The notes: generated by a model from the sequence alone, not told the origin. A stretch of 40,338 nucleotides of DNA from Rhizobium sp. ASV20 (GCF_016429015.1 NZ_JAELTU010000057.1:1-40338); one strand, 5' to 3'. Counted from the first letter of the stretch, positions 16,504 through 26,012 are shown. A program made the numbers and translations.

Positions 16504-17124
16504 ATGTCAAAGCCTTCAAAACCATTCATCCTTGAGGTCAAAGTCTCGCGTCGCAAGCGGATTGGAGCGGTGGGGCGATCGACGTCGCTCTGGAGCAAAT
16601 TTGCACCGGATTTCAAGGCGGGCTCTCCAGCCAACCTGGAAGACCAGCCCGATGCAGTTGGTCCCGCGCCTGAAACGGTTGTGTCTTCTGATTTGAGGCC
16701 TGTGGCTTCTTCCCGTGGCGGAGGCGCGATTGGCTCAGCCTCAAGGTCCGATTTCATAGCGAAATGGGGGGCGAGAAAGGCGGAAAAGCCAAGAGCGGGT
16801 TCGCGCGATGTCATTACGACATTCCTGACGCGCATCGAGAGGCAAAAGACGCTGCTCGCCGAGTTTCAGGCGGATCCCGCCAGTTTCACGAAATGGCGAT
16901 CAGCCTGGTTCCGTCGCGTTGCTGGCGGCTTTGGCGTCAGTGTCGGCCATGATTCCATCGACGCAGGAGGATTCCAATACGTCATTGTCGATAGGGCTGA
17001 CGAGATTGCCGAGTTCTTCGACGACCTCGCCCGCCACGCGCAACGCGACGCAAGTTTCCAATGTGTTTTGAGGGAGAACCATCTGCGGCATTCAGCAAGG
17101 CAGCTTCGCGACAGAATATGTTGA
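16504..17124 (+). CDS. Hypothetical protein (206 aa)
   Basis: ATG 16504 begins a basic N-terminal segment (MSKPSKPFILEVKVSRRKR) ending near RSTSLWSKF. A variable Pro/Ala/Ser-rich linker (about 35-100) follows, then a helical and beta C-terminal part including VITTFLTRIERQKTLLAEF and FQYVIVDRADEIAEFFDDL. No signal peptide or membrane span is present. The layout (short conserved basic motif, linker, small globular end) is seen in hypothetical proteins on rhizobial plasmids. I do not know the function. It stands alone between csgH and the LuxR-type gene. Confidence 0.6.
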   Translation: MSKPSKPFILEVKVSRRKRIGAVGRSTSLWSKFAPDFKAGSPANLEDQPDAVGPAPETVVSSDLRPVASSRGGGAIGSASRSDFIAKWGARKAEKPRAGSRDVITTFLTRIERQKTLLAEFQADPASFTKWRSAWFRRVAGGFGVSVGHDSIDAGGFQYVIVDRADEIAEFFDDLARHAQRDASFQCVLRENHLRHSARQLRDRIC

Positions 17125-17397
17125 CCAGTTCGTCACACCTGATCCAAACGATATGTGAAGATAGCGTTTGATCACGGTCGATGCGAGTGATCATCAATGT
17201 CACCTGATCTTGCTATTTCGTCACTTGGACGACGCTATCGTCGTTGAGATAGTTGTGAACGGGCGTTGATGGAATGGTGATGGCGGAACTCTGTCTGCAT
17301 GCGACCAGGATGCGGCGATGCATGGTCTCACAATCGGACTAATTGATCCTATGCACGCCATCTTTCACGCGGGAAGGACGTTCGGTCTTGAATATTT

Positions 17398-18519
17398 CTA
17401 TCCAACGAAGAACGCCAGCGTTGATAGTAGGGTGAGTAACTGACCTTGCCTGTGAAAGCCGTTGCGAGCCATAATCGAGGTCAATTGATTATGAACCGTG
17501 TTCTTTGCCACACCGCGGGCCTGCGCTATCTCAGCGGGCGCTCCTCCCAATGCAAGCGCATAGGCGAGGCTTGCTTCGGCTGTTGTTAAACCCAGCACGG
17601 AACCCACGAGTGCCGGCGTCAGTCCACTATGATCTCCTATTCTGTAGAAGCTCAGCATGAATTTCAGCTCGCAATCGACGTGAAGATTCGCGAAGAGTGT
17701 CGTGGCAAGAGACCGTAGCCCGACGAAATCGGCCTTCAAAAGCCAACTCAGGCCATGCACGGGATCCTTGACCCATGCAACGTTGGGGATATCGCCGCGA
17801 TGGCTTGCCTGCTCGAGAAGCCTGTCGATCTCCTCTCTAAGGGCACGATTGCCCACAACAAGAGAGCCTTCCGAAACCTTCAAAAGCGAGCCACAGCTTT
17901 CCGTCAGTCGTTCAAAGGCTCTATTTCCTTCGACAATTCTAAGATCACTCCGGATAATGGCTCTTGGGGTGCTGGAGTGCGAAAACAGGCGATCCAAATG
18001 CACAGCCTTCTCCCGGTCTCTCCACATCTGACGATGAAGGCCGACGGCAATTTGAAGGTGGGGCGTCATTGCCGCAAGCAACCGATCGGCAAGCTTAACA
18101 TTCATTTGATTGTCGCGATCGAATATTAGGCCAAGGTTGAAGCGGCGATACCCCTCCTTGGCAATGACCACGAGCAATAATTTGGCCCCGTACTGCAGAA
18201 TGTCGGCAAGATGACGCTGCCACGGCAGCCCGTCATGCTGTGCTTCAAGAACAAGGACGCTTCCAGGTCCAAGACATGCCGTCATATTGTGCAGGATATC
18301 AATGAAATCCGGATGAACTAAAACTGCTTTATCCACGCACCTGCCGACAGCGCTGACGCCGCCTTCGGCCCCGAAGCAAATGCCCATGAAGAACGCGCCC
18401 GTTGCACGCGTCATCTTTGTCATTTCAGTGAGAACTTCGCTCCACCCCTCTGGGTTGTTAACAGTTTGATAGATTGTCTGAACAACGTAAGAGTGCATTT
18501 CCTGATTGAAGGCCTCCAT
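17398..18519 (-). CDS. LuxR-family transcriptional regulator
   Basis: From ATG 18519, preceded by GGAGGGGAG at a 7-nt spacing, the protein has 373 residues; ATG 18537 is possible but poorly spaced. The C-terminal 65 residues form a LuxR/FixJ-type helix-turn-helix, GLTTAEASLAYALALGGAPA then EIAQARGVAKNTVHNQLTSI. The long N-terminal part has two sensor-like regions: about 10-130 (WSEVLTEMTKMTRATGAFFM) and a PAS-like region about 180-290 (SSTPRAIIRSDLRIVEGNRAFERL). No autoinducer-binding signature or receiver domain is seen, so the signal is unknown. An AT-rich region upstream likely carries its promoter. It may control nearby surface genes, but that is inference. Confidence 0.85.
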   Translation of the reverse strand: MEAFNQEMHSYVVQTIYQTVNNPEGWSEVLTEMTKMTRATGAFFMGICFGAEGGVSAVGRCVDKAVLVHPDFIDILHNMTACLGPGSVLVLEAQHDGLPWQRHLADILQYGAKLLLVVIAKEGYRRFNLGLIFDRDNQMNVKLADRLLAAMTPHLQIAVGLHRQMWRDREKAVHLDRLFSHSSTPRAIIRSDLRIVEGNRAFERLTESCGSLLKVSEGSLVVGNRALREEIDRLLEQASHRGDIPNVAWVKDPVHGLSWLLKADFVGLRSLATTLFANLHVDCELKFMLSFYRIGDHSGLTPALVGSVLGLTTAEASLAYALALGGAPAEIAQARGVAKNTVHNQLTSIMARNGFHRQGQLLTLLSTLAFFVG

Positions 18520-19172
18520 CAGTTTTCTCCCCTCCATTATGTCTTCACGCGCGGGAACTAAGAGGAATGGGTATGGTGGCACAGATTTGGTGCGCGAATT
18601 CTAAAGTCTCATCATGCCTTGCCCGGTAATCGGCTCATGCTTAAACAGCCCATGCGCGCCTTCACGGTTTGTCATTGGTCTTCCCTACTGCGATGAGTCC
18701 CTCGGTTGGCGTGGCAAATGGCAATATAAAATTTATAGAAGTTTATATTGAACGCACTGTTCCCGCAGCGATTCAGCAAAAAAAGCTAGCGCTCTCCGAG
18801 ATTACAACAGTAATCCCGAGGTAACGGCAAACTCAAACATGTTGTGATATTATATAAGTTTTTGGTATTATTCAATAAAACAAATATGCACCTCTTTCTT
18901 GCTAATTTGCGTACGATTACTAACAATTGAAGGGCAAGGTATATGCAAGTATAAATGTCTTTTTATTTTTGCGCTTCTAAATTATTACGTTTTTTAAAAC
19001 TCGATCCCCAAAGGTTGCTTTGCTACCCGACAGGATCTTTGAGTGATTTTTTCGCGCATTGATCGCAAGCAGGCGCGGTGCCCGTCGAGTCTGCGGCGAG
19101 TTGGTCTATTCGTCGATCAAATTCCAGATACTGTCGGAGACGTGCTTGTCCGATCGCTATTTTGACGCCGCT
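18520..19172. other. AT-rich intergenic region between LuxR-type gene and outer-membrane protein
   Basis: About 650 bases, strikingly AT-rich between 18720 and 19010 (for example TTGTGATATTATATAAG, CAATAAAACAAATATG). No gene was recognised. It holds the promoter of the LuxR-type gene (minus strand) and the 3' flank of the outer-membrane gene. Composition suggests a curved or nucleoid-protein-bound regulatory region, or a transfer boundary. Confidence 0.5.
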
Positions 19173-20408
19173 TCAAAAACGTGCGGCCAGAGAAACTCCC
19201 AGATTATATCGAAGGGAGGTTGTCCGGTCGATTCCCGTTGAAGTCGGGCGCGGGGCCCAAAGGCTTGCATGGACTCCGCCCAATAGGCGCAACTCGATCT
19301 GCTGCTTTAGTGGGAACACAAAACTTACGTCCAATCCCGCCAACCCCATCATGCCATTATCGTGTTGCGTGCCGCCCGGCACGTCTATCGATCCAACCGC
19401 GGGCAGGATGAAAGAATGATGGGTCGTGGACTTCGCTCCAAAATAGGAAATGCCCGTGGTCGCAGAAGTCTCGATAAAGAAGGGTGCCTGCGGTCTAAGA
19501 CGCGCTTGCAAGCCAAGCATCGGTCCGCCTGATTCAGTGTCGAAGCTGCCCGACTCCGCCACCCCGATCGGAGGTATGGCCGTGCCGGCTCCGCCGTTGT
19601 TGAGGTCAAACGTAACCCCGCTGCCAAATCGCTCTCTCGAATTGAGATAAGTAGCGCCAATCTTGATCGCAAAACTATCGTCGGCACTCAGCGGCTTCGA
19701 AAGCCAAACCGATTGAGTATATCCGGTGACGCGCACGAAACGCCATGAATGGATGGTGCCCGGGTCGGATTCGTTTACTCCCCCAAAAAGTAAGCCGTTA
19801 TTGTCAGCGTAGCCACCGTATGCCGCCGCACCTGGCGTCGATCCGTTGGTCACCACCGCCGCAAACGCCGCTCCGAGTGCTGTTGGGCTAACCGCATATT
19901 GACTGACGGAGTTCGGACCGGTTGGAGAGAACGCCGACGAATAAATTGCTGCGGGGGCACCTGCACTGTCAACAAAGCTCACATCGCTGGTTGCGGCCGC
20001 ACCCGATCCGTCCGTCAACGCCTCCAGATTGATGTTTCCGGAACTTGGCGAGCCGGCCGAAATCACGAACGGGTTGTTGGTAATGGCGCTTGTCGAGGAC
20101 GAGTGCCCAGATAGGTCGAACCATGTTCCGGTCCACGAAAAGGTAAAGGCATCTGGCTGTTTCGACAGAGGCATGCCGGCGGAAAGCCTTGCCTCCGTAC
20201 CAAAGGCGGTAAGCCTCTGCTGTGCATCGGATGGCGTTCCAACCGTCGTTACCGGAAAAGAAAACTGTTGCCAGTCTAAATCGAACTGCCCACCCACAAA
20301 GCTCTGCTCCTGCGCAAAGCCCGGTGTGGCCAAGAAGGCGACCGGCGCAAGCAGGCAGGGTAGAAAAAGAACCCTCTTCAATACGGTGCTATCCGTGTGT
20401 GCCCCCAT
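19173..20408 (-). CDS. Predicted outer-membrane beta-barrel protein, function unknown
   Basis: This 411-residue protein has a Sec signal peptide (about 1-32, hydrophobic VLFLPCLLAPVAFLA then GFAQ) and no cytoplasmic features. The mature part alternates polar and hydrophobic residues as in a beta-barrel, contains a Ser/Gly/Ala-rich stretch at about 105-205 that is probably an extracellular loop or plug, and ends in LGVSLAARF. A terminal Phe preceded by alternating hydrophobics is the usual BAM-recognition signal. No family was recognised. The start ATG 20408 lacks a strong ribosome-binding site. It is a single gene facing away from the antitoxin relic. Confidence 0.75.
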   Translation of the reverse strand: MGAHTDSTVLKRVLFLPCLLAPVAFLATPGFAQEQSFVGGQFDLDWQQFSFPVTTVGTPSDAQQRLTAFGTEARLSAGMPLSKQPDAFTFSWTGTWFDLSGHSSSTSAITNNPFVISAGSPSSGNINLEALTDGSGAAATSDVSFVDSAGAPAAIYSSAFSPTGPNSVSQYAVSPTALGAAFAAVVTNGSTPGAAAYGGYADNNGLLFGGVNESDPGTIHSWRFVRVTGYTQSVWLSKPLSADDSFAIKIGATYLNSRERFGSGVTFDLNNGGAGTAIPPIGVAESGSFDTESGGPMLGLQARLRPQAPFFIETSATTGISYFGAKSTTHHSFILPAVGSIDVPGGTQHDNGMMGLAGLDVSFVFPLKQQIELRLLGGVHASLWAPRPTSTGIDRTTSLRYNLGVSLAARF

Positions 20409-20665
20409 CTTGTGCGGAACGAGAGAATCTCACGAAGCAGACTAACACAAAGCACATTCATATAACATAAGCGTTGATTGCAGGACGAATCGCCCTTGGC
20501 CGCCTTGAGTATGATTTTTCATCATTGATGGACAGGGAGCCGCTGAAGACGTGCCCCATCTTCGTGGCTTCCGACCATCAGGCGGAATCCAGGCGACTAA
20601 CACCATTGATGACTGTGCGGATGTGATCACGGAGTTGCGTGTCATGTCGTTCAAGGAGAGATAAA

Positions 20666-21090
20666 ATGGGATCTGCAGCAAAGAGCTTGCCGGATAAGAC
20701 GATCTCCCTGGAAATGGGGGTGACCTTCGCGCGTGGGACACGGCCCCTTGTCGTCGCCGACAAAGGGCGAAGCGTGACGGTTGGTCTGCTGGGCGACTAC
20801 CCTGAGAATGGAGGGGAGGGCGTTCACATCGGCAACGATATGGATGTAACCGATGCTGCGTTGCGGGCACTGAAGGAGGAGGTCAAAGGTATCCTTTCTC
20901 CATCGACAAGCCGACGTGTGCGCAAAAAGCTGAAACTGTCTCGGCGCGAAGCTGGTGGCATCTTGAAGGTTGGCGAAAGTGACTTCGATAAATACGAACG
21001 CGGGCTGTTAGAGCCGAGCGATCCGACCAGTCAATTGCTTCGTCTTTGGGCAAGCATGCAGAACTGTTGGACGAGCTACGCTCAACGTGA
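20666..21090 (+). pseudogene. Degenerate MqsA-type antitoxin (HTH intact, zinc domain lost, frameshifted end)
   Basis: From ATG 20666 the frame resembles MqsA/HTH antitoxins: an N-terminal domain with RGTRPLVVADKGRSVTVGL and GEGVHIGNDMDVTDAAL, then a Xre-type helix-turn-helix SRRVRKKLKLSRREAGGIL followed by FDKYERGLLEPSDPTSQLLR. The Cys pairs that bind zinc in this family are absent (DYPENGGEGVH replaces the usual Cys-containing turn). After LLRL the frame slips: one added T near 21047 would restore a tail reading GKHAELLDELRST and stopping at 21088-21090. As it stands the frame runs on to 21166. No intact toxin gene is adjacent; a short frame ending in DDCADVITELRVMSFKER just upstream might be a toxin remnant. 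Confidence 0.65.
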
Positions 21091-21166
21091 CGATTCTGGA
21101 GTTCGGGATCGAACAAGAAAAAAGGGCCGACGGACAACCGCGGCCCATGAAGTGTGGAGATCTTGA

Positions 21167-21841
21167 ACCTCCAGAGGGGAACAGCTGCTGCGACGGCACT
21201 GGGAGGAGAAAACCGTCATGTGCAACAACTGCAGGCATCATGCCTGTTTCTTGACCAATTGGAAAATATTTATGGTGCAACGCAGCCATGTGATGGCTGC
21301 ACCGCTCCTTATCAACGCAACATCCGGCAGAGAACAGGTCACGCGGTTTCGAGAACGCAATCTGCATCATCGCGGACCATCGCCGCCGGAGCCTCCTCGA
21401 CTTCTCGCAGTTGGTGACGCTGATCGGCGACTTCGTTGGCAAAGCCGAAGGTGACGGCCCGTCGAGGTCGAAGTGTGGCCTCGTGAGCGGCGATCCGACC
21501 AGTTTACGAAAGTCGAGCGGCTGCCTAGGGAATCTTCCTGGATTCCCGAAAGTCGAACATAGTCTAAACCCTGCATTCCGTTATCAAATCGCAGAGGCTG
21601 ACCGTCAAACTTTACTGGGATTCGGACGAAACTTCCTAAAGCTTTGACATTGATTGATTGGAAATTCGAATTGTTTCGGCTGGGCATGTGGAGCTGTGAG
21701 CTCCAAAAGAGACGCTGAGAGACAACGACACCACCACTATGCGAAAACGGATGATGCCAACAAATGTGATATCCAAGGTTTGCCGCACCTGGTCATTGTC
21801 CCAGAATTTCCTTTCTCTTCAAAACACTTATAGTTTGATTG
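21167..21841. other. Intergenic region before the AraC-type regulator
   Basis: About 675 bases with no convincing gene. A frame around 21395-21647 (LDFSQLVTLIGDFVGKAEGD) looks slightly protein-like but has no recognisable family or start. The AraC-type gene's promoter should lie near 21750-21840, where the sequence becomes AT-richer. Confidence 0.4.
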
Positions 21842-22804
21842 ATGAGCCAAATGACGCCGCGAAGTAACAAGCCCGCCACCAAGCAGGCTTTGGGTGCCAA
21901 GACGGGATCGCTGATCGGCAATCCTCCGACCTACGAACACATCATTACCAATGCGGGCGAGACTTTCCTGTGGCGATTGGACGACTATCCGTGGGAACGC
22001 AACGTATGGAACTACCATCCCGAGATCGAGATACATCTGCTTCGCAAGGCGAGCGGCATGGCATTCGTCGGCGATCACATTGGCGAGTTCCATCCAGGCT
22101 ATCTGACGATTGTCGGATCGAACCTGCCACATGACTGGGTGACGCCGACCGAGCCCGGAGAAATCATTCGCGGGCGTGATGTCATCATCCAGTTCGATCC
22201 GGAACGGGTGATGTCGATCAGTGCGATGCTGCCGGAAGTCGCTCAGCTGAGCAGCTTCTTTGCCCGCTCGGAACGAGGGCTCGTCTTTCACGGCGAAAGT
22301 CGGCGCATAGCGACGGAGATCATCGATGCGATGGAAACAGCCAAGGGTTTCGCCCGGCTGTCGCTGTTCATCCAGCTGCTCGACATACTATCCTCCTCGC
22401 AAGAATTCGACATCCTGTCATCGACGGAGTTTTCTCCCAAGCTCGATGCAGAGACGCTCGACGTCCTTCAGCGTTCGCTTACCTATATATTCGAGCGGCT
22501 GGCGACTGATATTCATCTGCGCGAGGTGGCCGATCTCGCCGGTATGAGCGAAAGCGCGTTTTCGCGTTTCTTCAAGAAGAACACCGGCAACAGCTTCACG
22601 GATCACGTCAACAAGCTGCGGGTCTGGCAGGCATGCAAGCTGCTTGCCGAGACGGATATGCCGATCACCGACATTTGCTTCGAAGTCGGATATCTCAACA
22701 TATCCAATTTCAACCGAACCTTCCTTCGCCAGCACAGGATGACGCCATCGGCATATCGCAGGCTCGCGAGCCAAAGACGGCCGGTTCGGGTGGTCGAGGG
22801 CTGA
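21842..22804 (+). CDS. AraC-family transcriptional regulator of the downstream polyol operon
   Basis: This 320-residue protein starts at ATG 21842 (ATG 21851 is an alternative; neither has a strong ribosome-binding site). The N-terminal part is a cupin-type ligand domain, with WNYHPEIEIHLLRKASGMAF and GYLTIVGSNLPHDW (about 57-99). The C-terminal 100 residues carry the two AraC helix-turn-helices: IHLREVADLAGMSESAFSRF and PITDICFEVGYLNISNFNRT, closing with MTPSAYR. It reads toward the ABC transporter operon 160 nt downstream and probably activates it in response to the transported sugar or polyol. Ligand unknown. Confidence 0.9.
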   Translation: MSQMTPRSNKPATKQALGAKTGSLIGNPPTYEHIITNAGETFLWRLDDYPWERNVWNYHPEIEIHLLRKASGMAFVGDHIGEFHPGYLTIVGSNLPHDWVTPTEPGEIIRGRDVIIQFDPERVMSISAMLPEVAQLSSFFARSERGLVFHGESRRIATEIIDAMETAKGFARLSLFIQLLDILSSSQEFDILSSTEFSPKLDAETLDVLQRSLTYIFERLATDIHLREVADLAGMSESAFSRFFKKNTGNSFTDHVNKLRVWQACKLLAETDMPITDICFEVGYLNISNFNRTFLRQHRMTPSAYRRLASQRRPVRVVEG

Positions 22805-22963
22805 TCGCGGATATACGCATTAAAGTATAGATTCGCTGCATGGCGCGCGCTAGCACCCCGCGTCGATGCCCGTACTATTTGCAGCTGCGATCAACGTCGC
22901 TTGGGAGGGCAGACGCCGGCATATTCGCCTGCCTTCACCGTCTATCTACAGGGGAGGAACTAC

Positions 22964-24241
22964 ATGAGAGCCGTAAAGACGCTCGTTTCGAGCATCGCTA
23001 TCGCATGCGCTTTTTTTGGCACTGCACCATCTTTTGCATCTGCAGCACAATGCTCCGGCACCATCCGCGTGCTGGCGCAGCCACGTGATGGCTTGACCTT
23101 GCTGGAGCAATACAAGGATGAATTCAGCAAGCTGAGCGGAGGCGCAAGCTTCCAGATCGACTATCTCAACGAGAATGACAGGCGGGCGAAAACCAAGGCC
23201 GACGCCTCCACGATCGGCAAGTACAATGTGTACTATATTGACGAAGCCAACGTTGCGCTCTTCGCCTCGTCTGGCTGGGTCGTGCCGCTGCTGGACTATT
23301 ATCCAAAGGACTATGACTACACCGATTTCGACCCTGGCCGTCAGAAGATTGCCACCTATGACGGCAAGGTCTGGTTCGCGCCGGTGACCGGTGGTGGCGA
23401 CTTGATGATCTACCGCAAGGACCTGCTCGACGCGGCAGGCATTCAGCCGCCGAAGACGCTCGACGAATACATCGCTGCGGTCAAGAAGCTCAATCAGCCG
23501 GACAAGGGCATCTATGGTACGGCATTGCGCGGTCAACGCGGTTCGGGTGCCAATGTCTGGCGTTGGATGCCTTTCTTCAAGGGCTTTGGCGGTCAATGGT
23601 TTGACGGCAAGACGCCGGCCTTTGACAGCGATGCTGCGGTGAAGGCGACGCAGACCTATCTGGAGCTCTTCAAGTATTCGGCGCCTGGCAGCCAGACAGG
23701 CAGCTGGGACGAGGCCGTGGGCGCCTTTACCTCCGGACAGGTCGCGATCCTGATCGAATCGACGCCGCTGGTCGGCATGGCGCTCGACAAGAAGTCCTCA
23801 CAGGTCGCCGACAAGATCGGGTATCTGCCGCCGCCGACGCCGCTGACGGGCGGCGGTTATGGTCACGGCCTTGCCATCGGCACAAAGGCCAACAAGGACG
23901 AGGCTTCGAAACAGTGCGCAGGCCTCTTCATCGCCTGGGCAACGTCGAAGGAGAACGAGGAGCGCCGTCTCGATGCCGGTCAGTTCAGCGAGCTCAACCG
24001 CACGAGCATCATGACGAGCAAGAAGTTCGCCGATACCTACGGGCCGGCGCTCGGTCAGGCTCTCGCAGACACCGGCAAGGTAACTGCCGTCAACTTCTGG
24101 CAGAGCCCGCAATGGCCTGACCTCGGCGATCGTTGGGGTATCATCCTTGAGGAGCTGATCACCGGCACGCGCACGGATATCAAGGGCGGCCTCGACGAAC
24201 TTAACGATTTCGCCAAGGACCTGGTCGCTCGCAGCCAGTAG
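22964..24241 (+). CDS. ABC transporter sugar/polyol-binding protein
   Basis: ATG 22964 follows GGGGAGGAAC and gives 425 residues. A Sec signal peptide covers about 1-28 (hydrophobic core, cleavage after SFASA). The mature protein is a family-1 (MalE/UgpB-like) binding protein: GTIRVLAQPRDGLTLLEQYK, KTKADASTIGKYNVYYID, VWFAPVTGGGDLMIYRKDLL, and SGQVAILIESTPLV with GYGHGLAIGT. Aromatic residues in the VWRWMPFFKGFGGQWF segment are typical of sugar-binding clefts. It delivers its ligand to the two permeases encoded next. A strong hairpin (24263-24287) separates it from them, which usually keeps binding-protein mRNA in excess. Confidence 0.93.
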   Translation: MRAVKTLVSSIAIACAFFGTAPSFASAAQCSGTIRVLAQPRDGLTLLEQYKDEFSKLSGGASFQIDYLNENDRRAKTKADASTIGKYNVYYIDEANVALFASSGWVVPLLDYYPKDYDYTDFDPGRQKIATYDGKVWFAPVTGGGDLMIYRKDLLDAAGIQPPKTLDEYIAAVKKLNQPDKGIYGTALRGQRGSGANVWRWMPFFKGFGGQWFDGKTPAFDSDAAVKATQTYLELFKYSAPGSQTGSWDEAVGAFTSGQVAILIESTPLVGMALDKKSSQVADKIGYLPPPTPLTGGGYGHGLAIGTKANKDEASKQCAGLFIAWATSKENEERRLDAGQFSELNRTSIMTSKKFADTYGPALGQALADTGKVTAVNFWQSPQWPDLGDRWGIILEELITGTRTDIKGGLDELNDFAKDLVARSQ

Positions 24242-24262
24242 GCAGCGAGCATCCTCCCAAGG

Positions 24263-24287
24263 CCCGGCGGCGATCATGTCCGCCGGG
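24263..24287 (+). terminator. Intercistronic hairpin between binding protein and permease genes
   Basis: CCCGGCGG (24263-24270) pairs with CCGCCGGG (24280-24287) around a 9-base loop, followed by TTCTTCGTCC, a weak T-rich tail. It probably acts as a partial terminator or mRNA stabiliser that lowers permease expression relative to the binding protein. Confidence 0.6.
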
Positions 24288-24327
24288 TTCTTCGTCCATC
24301 GGCGAACAGGTCGCCGGAAGGTAAGTC

Positions 24328-25194
24328 ATGACAAACAAACGCATTCTACTACCGGCGGTCTTCCTGACGCCAGCCATGATCGTTCTGGCTATACTGGCAC
24401 TCGTGCCGACGATCTATGCGATCGCGATCTCGTTCGAGGATCGTGAGCTCAGCCGGCCCGACGGGCGGTTCGTCGGCTTTGCCAATTATCTCTCGCTGTT
24501 TTCGGATCGCCGCTTTCTCAATGCCATCTGGGTGTCGCTCACATGGGATGTGCTGACCGTCGCATTGACCCTCATCATCGCAATCGGCCTTGGCATTCTT
24601 CTGTTTGAATGCGCAACTGCTAGGGCGCGCAACCTGCTGTCGCTGCTTTTTCTGATACCGGTCATTCTTCCGCGCGTGTCGGCGGCCTTCGTGTGGAAGT
24701 TCGCCTTCCATCCACTTTATGGCATCATTACCTACCCCTATAAGGCGATCACCGGCCAACCGCTCGATCTGCTGTCCAATCCGGTGACGGCACTCGGCAC
24801 GGTCGCCCTGGTCGATGTCTGGCAATGGGGCCTGTTCTTCTCCGTCATCGTCCTGAAGCTACTGGAAACGCTGCCGCCCCAGCCTTTTGAAGCCGCCAGG
24901 CTCGACCATGCTCGGACATGGGAAGTCTATGCCTATGTCGCGTTGCCGATGCTGAAGGCGCCGCTGATCTCGCTTGCCTTCGTCAAGATGATCGAGTCGT
25001 TGCGTGCATTCGACCTCATTTACGTCATGACGCGCGGCGGGCCGGGGATTTCGACGGAAACCCTCGACATGTACGCCTTCTCGCAGGGCTTCATCGAGTC
25101 CGGCCGCATTTCCTATGCGTCGAGCATGGCGGTCCTGATGATGATAGCGACATCCGTGGCGTTTACCTTCATCTGGAAGAGGGCGAGGATATGA
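24328..25194 (+). CDS. ABC transporter permease, MalF type
   Basis: This 288-residue integral membrane protein starts at ATG 24328 behind GGAAGGTAAGTC. It has about six transmembrane helices, the first at about 8-30 (AVFLTPAMIVLAILALVPTI). The cytoplasmic EAA loop that docks the ATPase is visible as EAARLDHARTWEVYAYVALP at about 190-209, followed by LKAPL. Length and layout fit sugar-ABC permeases of the MalF/UgpA class. The last bases overlap the next permease (ATGA at 25191-25194), so the two halves of the channel are translated together. Confidence 0.94.
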   Translation: MTNKRILLPAVFLTPAMIVLAILALVPTIYAIAISFEDRELSRPDGRFVGFANYLSLFSDRRFLNAIWVSLTWDVLTVALTLIIAIGLGILLFECATARARNLLSLLFLIPVILPRVSAAFVWKFAFHPLYGIITYPYKAITGQPLDLLSNPVTALGTVALVDVWQWGLFFSVIVLKLLETLPPQPFEAARLDHARTWEVYAYVALPMLKAPLISLAFVKMIESLRAFDLIYVMTRGGPGISTETLDMYAFSQGFIESGRISYASSMAVLMMIATSVAFTFIWKRARI

Positions 25195-26012
25195 GCAGTC
25201 GTCGCGCAGGCCGTCTGGTCGGCAGGGTCATTCTTGCCATTGCCGCGTTTTCAGCTGTTTTTCCTGTTTTCTGGACAACGCTCAACGCCTTCAAGAACCG
25301 CGTCGACATCGTCACGCCGACGCCACTCTTCTTCTTCACCCCGACATTGGACAATTTCGCCTATGTCCTCGGCCGCGACAGCGTGTTTGCCGGTCTCGTC
25401 AACTCCGTGCTGATTTCGGGCATCGCGGTGCTAATCGGTGCCGTCCTCGGCTTGCCCGCAGCCTATGCAATTGCCCGCTATCCAAACCGCTGGTCGAAGG
25501 ACATTCAGTTCTTTGTCCTGTCGCTCCGCTTCCTGCCACCGGTCGCCGTTGCCATTCCGCTGATGGTGATCTGGCTGGATTTCGGCCTTTACGACACCCG
25601 CCTGTCGATGGTCGTGACCTACACGCTTCTGACGCTGGCAACCATCGTCTGGCTCAGTATCCCGGCCTTCGCCCGCGTCCCCAAGGATGTCGAGGAGGCG
25701 GCGCGTGTCGACGGTTACGGCCCTTTCGCGATCTTCTTTCTCATTGCGCTGCCGATTGCCTCGCGGTCATTGATCGGTGCCGTGGCCTTCGCATTCGTGC
25801 TGGTTTGGAACGAGTTCCTGATTGCGCTGATGCTGACCACGTCCGATGCCAAGACACTTCCGATCGTCGCCTCCGAATTGACACAGCTCGGCCGCGACGT
25901 TCCCTGGGGCATTCTCAATGCCTCGGTGGTGCTTCTTTCCATTCCCCCGCTGCTCTTCATCGGCGTTCTGAGCGGGCTGCTCAACAATGCGTTCAAACGC
26001 AAGTCATCATAA
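25191..26012 (+). CDS. ABC transporter permease, MalG type
   Basis: The ATG at 25191 overlaps the stop of the preceding permease by 4 nt; a longer frame upstream is a shadow. The product has 273 residues and about six transmembrane helices. Family marks are PVFWTTLNAFKNRVDIVTPT near the start, the proline-rich SLRFLPPVAVAIPLMVIW at about 110, and the EAA loop DVEEAARVDGYGPFAIFFLI at about 165-185, with PLLFIGVLSGLLNNA at the end. It pairs with the MalF-type subunit to form the transport channel. Confidence 0.94.
   Translation: MSSRRAGRLVGRVILAIAAFSAVFPVFWTTLNAFKNRVDIVTPTPLFFFTPTLDNFAYVLGRDSVFAGLVNSVLISGIAVLIGAVLGLPAAYAIARYPNRWSKDIQFFVLSLRFLPPVAVAIPLMVIWLDFGLYDTRLSMVVTYTLLTLATIVWLSIPAFARVPKDVEEAARVDGYGPFAIFFLIALPIASRSLIGAVAFAFVLVWNEFLIALMLTTSDAKTLPIVASELTQLGRDVPWGILNASVVLLSIPPLLFIGVLSGLLNNAFKRKSS

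Noticed and set aside
18720..19010. nod box or sigma54 promoter in the AT-rich region
   Set aside because: No match to the nod-box pattern or to GG-N10-GC was seen.
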